Origin: an uncultured Prevotella sp.
Lineage (GTDB): Bacteria; Bacteroidota; Bacteroidia; Bacteroidales; Bacteroidaceae
DNA: 18,724 nt
Direction: 5' to 3'
Assembly: GCA_900769275.1 (NCBI GenBank)
Contig: CAAGGA010000094.1
Location: 1-18,724, forward strand
Shown: in pieces, positions 1 to 8,397 of the stretch
Layout: the number at the start of each line of letters is the position of its first letter
How positions within the stretch are numbered: position 1 is the stretch's first letter
Notes under the pieces: model-generated
The model's input: the letters and a program-made list of their open reading frames with translations, nothing else
What the model was told of the DNA's origin: nothing
Database searches by the model: none
Position numbers and translations under genes: made by a program

Positions 1-55
1 GGGCTACGTGACCGATGAGACTTACGATTTGTACCGAAAAGAAACCAAAAGATGA
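1..55 (+). CDS. C-terminal end of an unrecognised protein (partial, runs off the left edge)
   Basis: Reading from base 2, an open frame of 17 codons ends at the TGA at 53-55; the visible residues are GYVTDETYDLYRKETKR. The mixed charged composition resembles a real protein C-terminus, and the frame stops shortly before a stem-loop that could terminate transcription. It would be convergent with the hydrolase at 233-1198. Only 17 residues are visible, so neither family nor function can be named, and a chance open frame of this length is not excluded. Confidence 0.35.
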   Translation, partial: GYVTDETYDLYRKETKR

Positions 56-90
56 CAAAACGTCAAACCTACATAATTAACATTTTTGAC

Positions 91-113
91 GGTGGGAATT
101 AATAGAACCCACC
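91..113 (+). terminator. Possible weak hairpin terminator after the left-edge gene
   Basis: GGTGGG (91-96) and CCCACC (108-113) are perfect 6-bp inverted arms around an 11-nt AT-rich loop, followed by TTTATTGT. This is compatible with a weak factor-independent terminator for a rightward gene ending at 55. The T-tract is short and interrupted, so the call is tentative. In the opposite direction, the run of eight A at 122-129 would give a U-tract for the leftward hydrolase transcript, but I see no strong stem just ahead of it. Confidence 0.35.
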
Positions 114-232
114 TTTATTGTAAAAAAAAGAAACTTACACTCCGTCTTACAGTACGCTGGGCACATACAGATACCAAGACATCAAAAGAAGAAAACTGGA
201 AAAACTTTTGGTGAGAGTTTGTCGGTGACTGG

Positions 233-1198
233 TTATTTGTCGATGATGTCGTTGAGAAATTCTTTCACGCGTCGTGTGTATTCCGTCCGGTGATTGGCGT
301 ATGCCTTTGCGTGCTCAGAGCCTTCTGCCACGTAGATGTCCTTGTGCCCTATTGCTTTGGCTTGATATAGTTGTGTGAGCATGGGATAGGGCACGAATGT
401 ATCCTTGTCTCCATGTATGAAGAGCATGGGTTTGGTGCTCTGTTCTACTTGTTTTTTCTGATTGGCTTCAGCGAATGACCAACCATAGCGCAGGTTACAG
501 AGCAGAGATGTGACGTTCATCAGGGGGAAGGAGGGTAGTCCAAACAGCTCTTGCAGTTGTCCGCTAAACTCCTCCCATACGCTTGAAAACCCGCAATCTT
601 CTACGAAGCCAAGGATATATGCAGGTGTCATCTCTCCTGAGAGAGCCATTATGGTGGCGGCTCCCATGGATATTCCGTGCAGCACTTGTTGAGTAGTAGT
701 GTCATCAGCGAAGATTTCGTCTGCCACTTCTGCCCATTTCATTACGTCCCAGCGGTCGTTCCAGCCCATTTGTATGTGGTCGCCCTCGCTTTCTCCGTGT
801 CCGTAGAGGTCGGGTAGCAGGACGTTGTAGCCCAGTTCATGGTTGTAGAGATAGGCTATATGCAGCATTCCCTCCGCGCGTACCTTATATCCATGCACGA
901 TGACAGCGGTCTTTCTTGTCGCTTTTGGCGCAAAGAGATATAGGGCATGGGCTTTGTATTGGGACGGCATATTGACGAATGTGTCCTTTATGCAGGCGTG
1001 CCGATATATGGAGTCTTGCCACCCGTCGGTCCACGGGCATTCATCTTTTATGCGTTTTTTCCAATAGTTGGCAGTCTTTCGTTCCTCTTTGGCATAGCCA
1101 AGAGAATAGTCGAGCATATAGAATGCTGTGCCGATAATGGCAGCCACCAAGGTAATTGCTACAATTATGGCTAAAGGAAATCTTGATTTTCGTCTCAT
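233..1198 (-). CDS. Membrane-anchored alpha/beta hydrolase (serine hydrolase fold)
   Basis: This 321-residue protein belongs to the alpha/beta hydrolase superfamily and probably cleaves an ester or related bond; the substrate cannot be told. Residues about 8-28 form one hydrophobic segment without a lipobox or clear cleavage site, so it is probably an N-terminal membrane anchor with the catalytic domain outside the cytoplasm. Visible motifs are HGY at 102-104 (oxyanion region), the nucleophile elbow G175-I-S177-M-G179, the acid loop HGDKDTFVP with Asp266 as likely triad acid, and GSEH with His296 as triad base. Length and layout fit single-domain hydrolases of the YqkD/COG1073 type. It lies 156 bp downstream of the regulator on the same strand, with no clear promoter of its own, so co-transcription is possible, though a role in the nearby locus is not shown. 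The ATG at 1196-1198 gives the full anchor. Confidence 0.85.
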   Translation of the reverse strand: MRRKSRFPLAIIVAITLVAAIIGTAFYMLDYSLGYAKEERKTANYWKKRIKDECPWTDGWQDSIYRHACIKDTFVNMPSQYKAHALYLFAPKATRKTAVIVHGYKVRAEGMLHIAYLYNHELGYNVLLPDLYGHGESEGDHIQMGWNDRWDVMKWAEVADEIFADDTTTQQVLHGISMGAATIMALSGEMTPAYILGFVEDCGFSSVWEEFSGQLQELFGLPSFPLMNVTSLLCNLRYGWSFAEANQKKQVEQSTKPMLFIHGDKDTFVPYPMLTQLYQAKAIGHKDIYVAEGSEHAKAYANHRTEYTRRVKEFLNDIIDK

Positions 1199-1203
1199 AT
1201 TTT

Positions 1204-1347
1204 TATGGTTTTTGGTTTTTGGGTTGTAGTTCCTGATTTATGGTTTTTGGTTGTTGGTTGTAGGTTGGGTTACCCTTTCCTCTTGAGAAACCTCCATTGG
1301 CAACGCATTACTAACCGACAACCGACAACCTACAACCAAGAACCCAC
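1204..1347. repeat. Inverted arrays of degenerate 7-bp AACCNAC units between regulator and hydrolase
   Basis: At 1313-1347 five consecutive 7-bp units read AACCGAC (twice), AACCTAC, AACCAAG and AACCCAC. On the opposite strand the stretch around 1239-1266 reads in the same phase as AACCTAC, AACCAAC, AACCAAA and AACCATA. As a result GGTTGTAGGTTG (1256-1267) and CAACCTACAACC (1326-1337) form a perfect 12-bp inverted repeat, extended outward with few mismatches. TATGGTTTTTGGTT also occurs twice directly (1204-1217 and 1239-1252). The whole gap of 1199-1354 is built of this material. It could fold as a large stem in the regulator transcript, or be a dispersed intergenic repeat of the genome. Function is unknown. 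Confidence 0.75.
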
Positions 1348-1354
1348 ATCCCTG

Positions 1355-4300
1355 TTACTCCTGCGACTTCATGTACTCACGCGGTGACATGCCGTACATC
1401 TTCTTGAACATGGTGGAGAAACTTGTGGCAGAGTTGAAACCGCAGCGGTACATTACTTCTGTGATGCTCTGTCCCTTGTGGCTTAGCATACGGGCGGCCT
1501 GTTTCAGTCGCAGGTTGCGGATGAAGTCGTGCGGAGTCTGATTGGTCAGTTCCTTCATCTTGCGGTGCAGATGTACGCGGCTGATGCCTACTTCGGTGCA
1601 TATCATGTCGATATTCAGGTCGGAGTTGCCGAGGTTGGCGTTCACGACGGACATGATGCGTGCGAGGAGTTTGTCATCCGCACTCTCCAGTTTTACGTTG
1701 TCGAGGTCGGTCTTCATGTCCTCCTTACCAGTGAACTTGTTCTGCATGAGTCGTCGTGAGGCGATAAGGTTGGCTATGTTGCGGCGCAGGATGTCCATGT
1801 TGAATGGCTTTGTGACGTAAAGGTCTGCACCGGTTTCCAGTCCTTCGAGTTTGTCCTCGTCGCGTGTCTTTGCTGTAAGGAGGATGATAGGGACATGGTT
1901 GGTATTGATATTCGCCTTGACCTTGGTAGCCAGCGTGTAGCCGTTCATGCGAGGCATCATGACATCGCTGATGACAATCTGCGGCACTTCCCTCAGTATG
2001 GCAGGCAGAGCCTCCGTTCCATCGGTGTATGAGAGTACGCGATAGGATGAGGAGAGTTCAGATTTCAGGTATTCTCGTATGTCATCATCATCTTCCACAA
2101 TGACGATGACGGGACGTTTCGTGCTTCCGGATTTCACTATTGCAGCAACATCCTCTTCGTCTATATCCGTGGCAGGTGTGACCTCCATCAGGATCTCGTT
2201 CTCTTTTTCTTTACGGTCGGAGTCTTCGAAGTGTGCTATTTCCTCTTCCTGGAGGTGTTCCCTGCCAAGAGGCAACGTGACGATGAACTCTACGCCTTTT
2301 TCCGCATTGCTCTCTATGTTTGCCACCTCAATGCTGCCGTGGTGCAGGTGTACGAGTGATTTTGCGAGGTCGAGACCTATTCCTGTGCCAATCTTGCTCT
2401 GGTTGATTGACGTAGCCACTTGATGGAATCTCTCAAAGATGCTCTTGAGGCTGTCCTCCGGTATCTGCTCTCCGTTATCGAATATGCGAATCTGGCAGCA
2501 GTTGAGGTCTGTGAGGTTTTCTATGGAGATGCGTATCAGTCCTCCCGTAGGTGTATATTTCATGGCATTCGACATGAGGTTTATCACTACGGTGTCGAAG
2601 TTGGAACGGTCGATCCATACGGGGAGAGCCTCTTCCGGATGGTTGAACTGCAAGGTGACGTTCTTGCTTGTGGCCTGTGGACGGAAGAGGTCGAGTGCCT
2701 TGCTTACGAAAGCGGTCATGTCCGTTTCCTGCATGTGCATGTGCATCTGTCCCATGTCAATCTTTCTCAGGTCAAGGATTTGGTTGACAAGGTGGAGTAT
2801 GCGCTCTGCGTTTCGTTTCATTATTTCGTATATGGACTGTCGCTGGGAGTCATTGTCATTGCGTATGAGTTGCAGGAGCGGGGATATGATGAGCGACATA
2901 GGGGTGCGTATCTCATGGGAAATATTGATGAAGAAACGCAGTTTCTGCTCGTTGAGTTCCTCCTTGTGTATGTGTTTCTGCAGGCGGAGGCGTTCCTCGT
3001 TGCGTACACGTATGAGTCGCAGATACCATATTACCACCGCTATTGCGATAAGGAGGTATATGATGCGTGCCAGAGGCGTGAAATACCACGGGTTATGTAT
3101 GACGATGGTGAACTCCTTGATGTCTGATTCTATGCCGTTATCCACTGCCTTGACCCGGAACTTGTAGTCACCGGGCGAGAGACGGTAGAGGGAGATGGTG
3201 TTCTCGCCTGCCGGAAGCGTTATCCATGAGTCACCGTTGATGCTGTACATATAGCATAGGCGTTCGGTGCCGGAATAGGTCAGCGTGGAGAAATGCAGGG
3301 AGATGGAGTTGTCTTCGTGGCAGAAGTCGAACCTGTCTTCCAGTGATACTGCCTCGTTGCAGATGTCAAAGCGTCCCGATTTTGCGAACGACGTGATGCG
3401 TTCGCCGCTCATGTTGATGCTTGAGATGAAGACGGATAGTTTTTTGTTTCCCGGTTTTGCTTTGGAGGGGTCGAAGAATGAGACGCCGGACGTGCCTGCA
3501 AAGAACATTCTGTTTCCTGTCCTGTCATAGAAAGATGCACCGGATGAGTATTCGTTGCCCTGTAGTCCGTCTGAGACATAGAAGCAGTCCGCTTTGCGCC
3601 TGTCGGGATAGAAATGGGCGAGGCCGTTACTTGTGCTTATCCATAGTTCCCCGTTTTTATCCATTTCTATGGCGTAGATATGCTTGTCGGGCAGTCCGTC
3701 ATCGGTAGTGAATGTATCCATCTGGCGGGTCTTGAGGTTGTAGCGATGCAGTCCTTGCGCCGTACCTACCCATATATTCCCCTTGTCATCGTCAAGGATG
3801 GCATTAATGGCCATCTGCTGCAGGATACATTGCTTGCCGAATACCGTGAGCCAGCTTTTCTTCTTGAGGTCGAAGCATGACAATCCTGCTGAGGTACCTA
3901 CGTACAGACGTGAATTGTCATTGCTGAATATCATCTGAAGAACGAAGTCATTACACAGGGAATTGGTATCAGCTTTGGCATGAAATTCCTCCATTTCATC
4001 GGTAAAAGGGTTGTATCTCTTCAGACCGTCGCCGAGAGTGCCGAGCCACAGGTTGCCCTTCTTGTCGTGCCGTATGTCAAAGACGCTCTGCGCATTGCCG
4101 TAACTGAACGGTGAGCGGTGGTATGCACCTGTTGCGGTGTCTATCCATCCGAAGCCTTCCGTGTAGCTGCCTATCCACAGCCTGCCGTCGATATTCTCCT
4201 CAATGTCCACGATGGCTGCCGGCACGGTGCCTCCCTCGCTGATAGGCGAGAAGTGCGCAATGCGGTTGTTGTTCCGGTCCAGTGCGTAAAGTCCTTCCTG

Positions 4301-5413
4301 GTCGGAGGATACCCATAGCGTGCCGTTGGAATGGCAGTGTACGGCAAGTACGCAGGTCTCGCCGATTACATTGACGGGCTTCTGCTGTATGCCGAGGCAA
4401 TGGAATACGTCTGAATACGGTGGCTGCATGAAGACACCTTTCTGGAAGAATCCGAGCCATAGGTTGCCGCTCTTGTCCTCAAAGATGGATGAAACCTTGG
4501 TCTTGGAGATATTTACGTCACGGCTGGTGATCCGGGTCGGCTGTGACAAGCCTGTGACAGGGTCATAGATGTAAGGACCGTTGCCGTTGGTTCCGAGTAG
4601 CAGCGTCCTGTCTTTCGTTTCCATCATGGAGGTAATGCGGAAATTGGAGGAAGCGGGGCGTAGGGAGAATGCATCGCTCCTGGCATCAAGCATATACACA
4701 CCTCCGTTGATGGCACCGATGAAGATGCGGTCGTCGGCATCAATACATAGTGACGCATGGCTGAAGTTGTCGTTGATAGGGTAAGCTTTCTTCATCTTCA
4801 GCGTCTTGTAGTCGTTGGGCTTCTGCATCCTGAAAGAAGCAACACCCTTTCTCTCGGAGACAATCCACAGAATGCCTTTACGGTCGAAAGCTAATTGAGT
4901 GGCATACTGCGCATATCCCTCGGCGGGAATGAGGTTCTCTACTTTATCAACGTCCGTGATGCGCCATATACCTCGTCCTGATGTGGCGAAGACGATGCTG
5001 CCGTCGGGTGCCTCGCAGAACGCATTTATGAAGAAACGGATGTCTTCGCCCGTCTTTATGTTTTTCAGGTTGTGGAACTTTCCCTTAATCTTTACGAATG
5101 CTCCGCCGGATGTGCCGACATACAGGTATCTGTTCTTGTCTTCCAGTGAGCAGATGATGTTGTTGTTGGATAGTCCGTCCTGTTCTCCGAAACGTTGGAA
5201 CGTATAACCGTCATATCTGTTGAGACCATCCTCCGTAGAGACCCAGATGAATCCGATTCGGTCTTGATAGATATGGTTCACGTAGCTGCTGCTCAGGGTT
5301 TGGTTTACCGAGAAGAACGAGCCGAGCTGGGCATACAGGGATGACGGTATCGGCAGTACAAGAAGGAGGGCTATGCGGAAGATATGTCTTGGGATATTCA
5401 TCGGGTGATACAT
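1355..5413 (-). CDS. Hybrid two-component system regulator (HTCS): sensor, kinase, receiver and AraC-type activator in one chain
   Basis: This 1352-residue inner-membrane protein senses a ligand in the periplasm and regulates transcription in the cytoplasm. Domains in order: signal peptide (about 1-28); repeated propeller blades with W-[IV]-[GS]-[TS]-x-x-G-type motifs (about 35-650); Y_Y_Y domain (about 690-770); membrane helix (about 780-801); HisKA with phosphoacceptor His833 in SHEIRTP; ATPase with Asn949 in the N box and GTGIGL at 1009-1014; receiver (about 1101-1220) with Glu1107/Asp1108, phosphoacceptor Asp1150, Thr1180 and Lys1202; and an AraC-type helix-turn-helix domain (about 1260-1352). 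All are typical of HTCS proteins that control polysaccharide utilization loci. It is divergent from the SusC/SusD/FAS1 cluster, its probable target. One oddity is DNGEQ at 979-983 where kinases usually have DxGxG. The start at 5413 is used; a second ATG four codons in (5401) is equally possible. Confidence 0.95.
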   Translation of the reverse strand: MYHPMNIPRHIFRIALLLVLPIPSSLYAQLGSFFSVNQTLSSSYVNHIYQDRIGFIWVSTEDGLNRYDGYTFQRFGEQDGLSNNNIICSLEDKNRYLYVGTSGGAFVKIKGKFHNLKNIKTGEDIRFFINAFCEAPDGSIVFATSGRGIWRITDVDKVENLIPAEGYAQYATQLAFDRKGILWIVSERKGVASFRMQKPNDYKTLKMKKAYPINDNFSHASLCIDADDRIFIGAINGGVYMLDARSDAFSLRPASSNFRITSMMETKDRTLLLGTNGNGPYIYDPVTGLSQPTRITSRDVNISKTKVSSIFEDKSGNLWLGFFQKGVFMQPPYSDVFHCLGIQQKPVNVIGETCVLAVHCHSNGTLWVSSDQEGLYALDRNNNRIAHFSPISEGGTVPAAIVDIEENIDGRLWIGSYTEGFGWIDTATGAYHRSPFSYGNAQSVFDIRHDKKGNLWLGTLGDGLKRYNPFTDEMEEFHAKADTNSLCNDFVLQMIFSNDNSRLYVGTSAGLSCFDLKKKSWLTVFGKQCILQQMAINAILDDDKGNIWVGTAQGLHRYNLKTRQMDTFTTDDGLPDKHIYAIEMDKNGELWISTSNGLAHFYPDRRKADCFYVSDGLQGNEYSSGASFYDRTGNRMFFAGTSGVSFFDPSKAKPGNKKLSVFISSINMSGERITSFAKSGRFDICNEAVSLEDRFDFCHEDNSISLHFSTLTYSGTERLCYMYSINGDSWITLPAGENTISLYRLSPGDYKFRVKAVDNGIESDIKEFTIVIHNPWYFTPLARIIYLLIAIAVVIWYLRLIRVRNEERLRLQKHIHKEELNEQKLRFFINISHEIRTPMSLIISPLLQLIRNDNDSQRQSIYEIMKRNAERILHLVNQILDLRKIDMGQMHMHMQETDMTAFVSKALDLFRPQATSKNVTLQFNHPEEALPVWIDRSNFDTVVINLMSNAMKYTPTGGLIRISIENLTDLNCCQIRIFDNGEQIPEDSLKSIFERFHQVATSINQSKIGTGIGLDLAKSLVHLHHGSIEVANIESNAEKGVEFIVTLPLGREHLQEEEIAHFEDSDRKEKENEILMEVTPATDIDEEDVAAIVKSGSTKRPVIVIVEDDDDIREYLKSELSSSYRVLSYTDGTEALPAILREVPQIVISDVMMPRMNGYTLATKVKANINTNHVPIILLTAKTRDEDKLEGLETGADLYVTKPFNMDILRRNIANLIASRRLMQNKFTGKEDMKTDLDNVKLESADDKLLARIMSVVNANLGNSDLNIDMICTEVGISRVHLHRKMKELTNQTPHDFIRNLRLKQAARMLSHKGQSITEVMYRCGFNSATSFSTMFKKMYGMSPREYMKSQE

Positions 5414-5463
5414 TTTATAGGTTAGAGACCATCATAGGTTTAAACAGAAGTCTGTTCCATGTG

Positions 5464-5493
5464 CAAAGTTAAGAAAAAAAACACATATTGCAA
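5464..5493 (-). promoter_or_regulatory. Bacteroidota-type promoter for the HTCS gene
   Basis: The plus strand reads CAAAGTTA at 5464-5471, which is TAACTTTG on the minus strand, a full match to the -7 consensus TAnnTTTG. Nineteen bases further upstream on that strand lies ATTG (complement of CAAT at 5491-5494), matching the -33 TTG core at the expected spacing. Transcription would begin a few bases beyond 5464, leaving a leader of roughly 45 nt before the start codon at 5413. Confidence 0.7.
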
Positions 5494-5640
5494 TAAATTA
5501 GAAGAAAAACTTTTGATTTTGTACCACAACAATGGAATAAAGCGAAAACTTCTTGCAACACCGCAAGGCAAAAGCCAATATTTGGAACAAATGGGAAAGT
5601 ACGGGGAATTCATTGTAAATACCTGTTATATAAAATTTAT

Positions 5641-5648
5641 TAATTTTG
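5641..5648 (+). promoter_or_regulatory. Candidate -7 promoter element (TAATTTTG) for the rightward cluster
   Basis: TAATTTTG matches TAnnTTTG exactly. The best upstream TTG (ATTG at 5612-5615) is 25 bases away, longer than the usual spacing of about 19-21, so there is no good -33 partner. A weak -33 would suit an activator-dependent promoter. The implied leader to the start at 5854 is about 200 nt. The candidate operator lies downstream of it, which weakens the case that this is the regulated promoter. Confidence 0.4.
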
Positions 5649-5662
5649 CATGCGAATTCACA

Positions 5663-5697
5663 TCGTTTATAGAGGAATGGCAAGTCGTTTACAGAAG
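5663..5697 (+). promoter_or_regulatory. 13-bp direct repeat with 22-bp period, candidate HTCS operator
   Basis: TCGTTTATAGAGG (5663-5675) and TCGTTTACAGAAG (5685-5697) agree at 11 of 13 positions and start 22 bp apart, about two helical turns, so both copies face the same side of the DNA. AraC-type domains of HTCS proteins commonly bind direct repeats upstream of their target operon, and the HTCS gene is next door. Binding is inferred; no other copy was searched for computationally. Confidence 0.45.
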
Positions 5698-5778
5698 CAG
5701 CCTTGCTTTTCAGACAAAATAACTAACCAAGACAATTTTTTTCGTTCACAATGCAGAAAACTTGAATGACATTACCAG

Positions 5779-5801
5779 ATGGCAGTCGGCATGTCTGCCA
5801 T
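5779..5801 (+). promoter_or_regulatory. Stem-loop in the leader of the first FAS1 gene
   Basis: ATGGCAG (5779-5785) and CTGCCAT (5795-5801) are perfect 7-bp inverted arms around a 9-nt loop, 52 bases before the start codon at 5854. It could be an mRNA leader hairpin or a protein-binding dyad. No T-tract follows, so it is not a terminator. Confidence 0.45.
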
Positions 5802-5853
5802 GAGAATAGACTGGGAAAACAGAAATACAAGATAAAACCAAACAACTGACCAA

Positions 5854-8397
5854 ATGAAAAAAAACAAAGACTTACTCAAAGCGAAATGGCGCAGGTTATC
5901 TGTTGCCGTTGCGTTGTCGGCATGCCTTTTCGGTTTCTCGGCGTGCGACAAGTATGATTTGGATGAGACGACCCCGGAAGGGTGGGGTGCAAGCATCTAC
6001 AGTTATCTGGCAGAGGATGGTCATTTCAACAACACGGTTAGGCTTATCGAAGACCTCGGATATAAGGAGGTCCTCGCAAAGACAGGCTCAAAGACCATGT
6101 TCGTGGCGGATGATGCAGCCTTTGACAGGTTCTATGCCAACAACAACTGGGGCGTGAAGAACTACGACCAGCTCAGCATCAGCCAGAAGAAGATGCTGCT
6201 TCTCGGTGCAATGATCAACAACAGTTACCAGATTAACAGCCTTTCAAGTATTGAGGGACCGATAAAGGGACAATGTATGCGCCGTCTCAGTTCTCAGACT
6301 ATCTATGACACCGTCTCCGTGGTGAATGTGCAGGACTTGCCTAACATGACACCGGAGGCAAGGGTGCATAATACTACATGGGCAAAGTTCGACGGACGAG
6401 ACAGGATTGTTCTCATGCGTGACATGACCATCACTCCTATGATACACTTCATAGAGGAGCAGATGGTGAACAACAAGATTACCAACGAGGACTACAATTT
6501 CCTGTACAATTACACCACCGAGCGTCAGCCGGGCGATGCAAGCGTGAACGGAAAGAAGATAGTAAAGCAGAATATCAAGTGCAGCAACGGATTCATACAT
6601 CAGGTAGAGGACGTGGTAATGCCTTTGCAGAATATGGCAGAGCTTATTGCAAGCAAGTCTGAGGCGAGTACGTTCAACAGTCTTCTCGAGCGTTTCTGCG
6701 CCCCTTATTATGTAGGTGATGCTGCTGTGGAGCAGTATAACTATATGTTCAATAAAAATGTCGATTCCATATTCCAGAAGCGTTTCTTCTCGGAGAAGTC
6801 GCAGGATGGCAGGGCTCTCATGATTGATGATGACAATGTCGTTGCCAGTTCTTACCTGAAGTTCGACCCGGAATGGAATCAATATTATGCCGGTCTGGCG
6901 ATACCGTCAGCCAACGCTGCGCTTGAGAAGAACATGGCAGTGATGATGGTGCCGAGCAACGCTGCCCTGCAGAATTATTGGGATAATGAGGCGGGTCGCG
7001 TGCTCAAGGATCAGTATGGTTCTTGGGAGAACGTGCCTAACGATGTCATAGTGGAACTTATCAACAACAACATGCTTTCTTCGTTCATAGAAAGTGTGCC
7101 GAGCAAGTTCGGCAGCATCCTCAACGATGCCAACGACCCGATGGGAGTAGATAAGGCGGATATTGACAGCGTATGGCTTGGATGTAACGGAGCCGTGTAT
7201 CTCACGAACAAGGTATATTCCCCTACGTCATTCGTCAGCGTGCTATATCCCGCCATCGTCAATGAGACAATGAAGATTATGCGCTGGGCAGTGGAGAAAA
7301 ATCAGTATAACGTATATCTCAACTCTCTCAACTCCCGCTTCTCTTTCTTCATACCTCTCAATAATGCCATGCTGGAATATATTGACCCGGCATCCTATGG
7401 AAAGAGCAAGACACAGTTGTACCGTTTCCATTATGACCCGTCACTGACCCAGAAGGTATGGGCAAGTGTTTACGAGTACGACATGGATACAAGGGAGATA
7501 GGCGACAGCGTCAGGGAGGAGCGTGACGAGTATCAACTCAAGGCGAAGCTCAAGGATATCCTTGACAACCATATCGTCATCGGTGACGTAGAGGATGGCA
7601 ACACCTATTACAAGACAAAGGCCGGAACGGAGATAAAGGTGGAGAACGTGGCTCAGGGTGCCAACGGCATGACCGTAGCGGGAAGTATGCAGTTGGACGG
7701 CACCTATTCCGGTCCTCTCCATGTAAGTTATATATATGACCAGACGGCCATGGGTAACGGTAAGTGCTACATTCTCGACAAGGAGCCTCTCATGACAACA
7801 CGCAAGAGTGTCGTTGACGTGCTGGCAGAGCATGAGGAAATGTCGGAGTTCTTGAATCTCCTGCAGGGCAGTTCACTCATAGAGACCATACACGATGAGA
7901 AACATGCCTGTACGAGTACCAACCTCAGTATTTTCAATACTTATCACTACACTGTCTATGTCCCGACCAATGAGGCAATCCTGAAGCTCCAGAAAGAGGG
8001 CAAGCTCCCAACGTGGGAACAGGTGGCAGAGACAGAGGAGGGTTCGCAGAAACATACGGCAGACTCTCTCGCCATCGAAAACTTTATCAGGTGCCATATT
8101 CAGGACAATGCACTCTTTATCGGTGCACAGCCACAGGATGAGGACGGATATGAGACGGCGTATATCGGAGCGTCCGGCAAGTTCGACCGTGTATATACCA
8201 CTCTCACGAAGGACGATATCATAATAAAGAAGACACAGACGGATACCAATCCTGTCAAGGTGCTGAAGACACCGGGGCTCTATAATCTCATGGCTCGTGA
8301 ATATCAGCTTGACGGAACGGATACCAAGACTTCCAACAGTGTCTATACGACCTCGTCAGCAGTCATTCATCTCATTGACGGAACACTGATGAAATAG
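5854..8397 (+). CDS. Surface lipoprotein with about four FAS1 (fasciclin) repeats
   Basis: This 847-residue protein starts with a lipoprotein signal peptide whose lipobox FSAC places the lipidated residue at Cys31. The acidic stretch just after it (DKYDLDE) suits export to the cell surface in Bacteroidota. The rest reads as about four FAS1 units, at roughly 45-258, 260-457, 458-645 and 648-847. Each has an opening helix, a central motif of the type TMFVADDAAFDRF (81-93), VMMVPSNAAL (363-372), SFFIPLNNAML (497-507) or TVYVPTNEAIL (700-710), and, where clear, a closing NG-x-[IV]-style segment such as CSNGFIHQVEDV. FAS1 domains are known mainly in adhesion and matrix binding. As first gene of the cluster, just upstream of SusC, it is probably a surface-exposed binding or adhesion component. 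The ligand is unknown and the outer domain boundaries are approximate. Confidence 0.85.
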   Translation: MKKNKDLLKAKWRRLSVAVALSACLFGFSACDKYDLDETTPEGWGASIYSYLAEDGHFNNTVRLIEDLGYKEVLAKTGSKTMFVADDAAFDRFYANNNWGVKNYDQLSISQKKMLLLGAMINNSYQINSLSSIEGPIKGQCMRRLSSQTIYDTVSVVNVQDLPNMTPEARVHNTTWAKFDGRDRIVLMRDMTITPMIHFIEEQMVNNKITNEDYNFLYNYTTERQPGDASVNGKKIVKQNIKCSNGFIHQVEDVVMPLQNMAELIASKSEASTFNSLLERFCAPYYVGDAAVEQYNYMFNKNVDSIFQKRFFSEKSQDGRALMIDDDNVVASSYLKFDPEWNQYYAGLAIPSANAALEKNMAVMMVPSNAALQNYWDNEAGRVLKDQYGSWENVPNDVIVELINNNMLSSFIESVPSKFGSILNDANDPMGVDKADIDSVWLGCNGAVYLTNKVYSPTSFVSVLYPAIVNETMKIMRWAVEKNQYNVYLNSLNSRFSFFIPLNNAMLEYIDPASYGKSKTQLYRFHYDPSLTQKVWASVYEYDMDTREIGDSVREERDEYQLKAKLKDILDNHIVIGDVEDGNTYYKTKAGTEIKVENVAQGANGMTVAGSMQLDGTYSGPLHVSYIYDQTAMGNGKCYILDKEPLMTTRKSVVDVLAEHEEMSEFLNLLQGSSLIETIHDEKHACTSTNLSIFNTYHYTVYVPTNEAILKLQKEGKLPTWEQVAETEEGSQKHTADSLAIENFIRCHIQDNALFIGAQPQDEDGYETAYIGASGKFDRVYTTLTKDDIIIKKTQTDTNPVKVLKTPGLYNLMAREYQLDGTDTKTSNSVYTTSSAVIHLIDGTLMK

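Larger units (their letters stand above)
5414..5853. other. Divergent intergenic control region between the HTCS and the FAS1/Sus cluster
   Basis: These 440 bp separate two divergent start codons and are visibly richer in A+T than the flanking genes. They contain a leftward promoter (5464-5493), a candidate rightward -7 element (5641-5648), a 13-bp direct repeat with 22-bp period (5663-5697), and a leader dyad (5779-5801). Smaller dyads are CTTGC/GCAAG at 5552-5567 and CCAA-TAT-TTGG at 5575-5585. I see no convincing gene here. Confidence 0.8.

Noticed and set aside
64..71. CAAACCTA, a minus-strand match to the -7 element TAnnTTTG
   Set aside because: There is no -33 partner at the right spacing, and it would drive transcription antisense into the left-edge gene.
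52..102. Tiny frame (16 codons) overlapping the stop of the left-edge gene
   Set aside because: Too short and without any supporting feature; it runs into the putative terminator stem.
1204..1347. CRISPR-like array
   Set aside because: The units are 7 bp, degenerate and contiguous, with no spacers and no cas genes nearby.
2420..3167. Long plus-strand open frames (over 230 codons) opposite the HTCS gene
   Set aside because: They lie entirely within the well-supported kinase and membrane region of the HTCS, and their predicted residues show no domain, signal peptide or start context.
5459..5722. Open frame of 87 codons on the plus strand in the divergent intergenic region
   Set aside because: It overlaps the leftward promoter and the candidate operator, lies in AT-rich non-coding-looking sequence, has a low-complexity lysine-rich start and no recognisable domain.
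6244..6882. 212-codon minus-strand open frame inside the first FAS1 gene
   Set aside because: It is fully contained in the coding FAS1 repeats, with histidine- and leucine-rich composition typical of a shadow frame.
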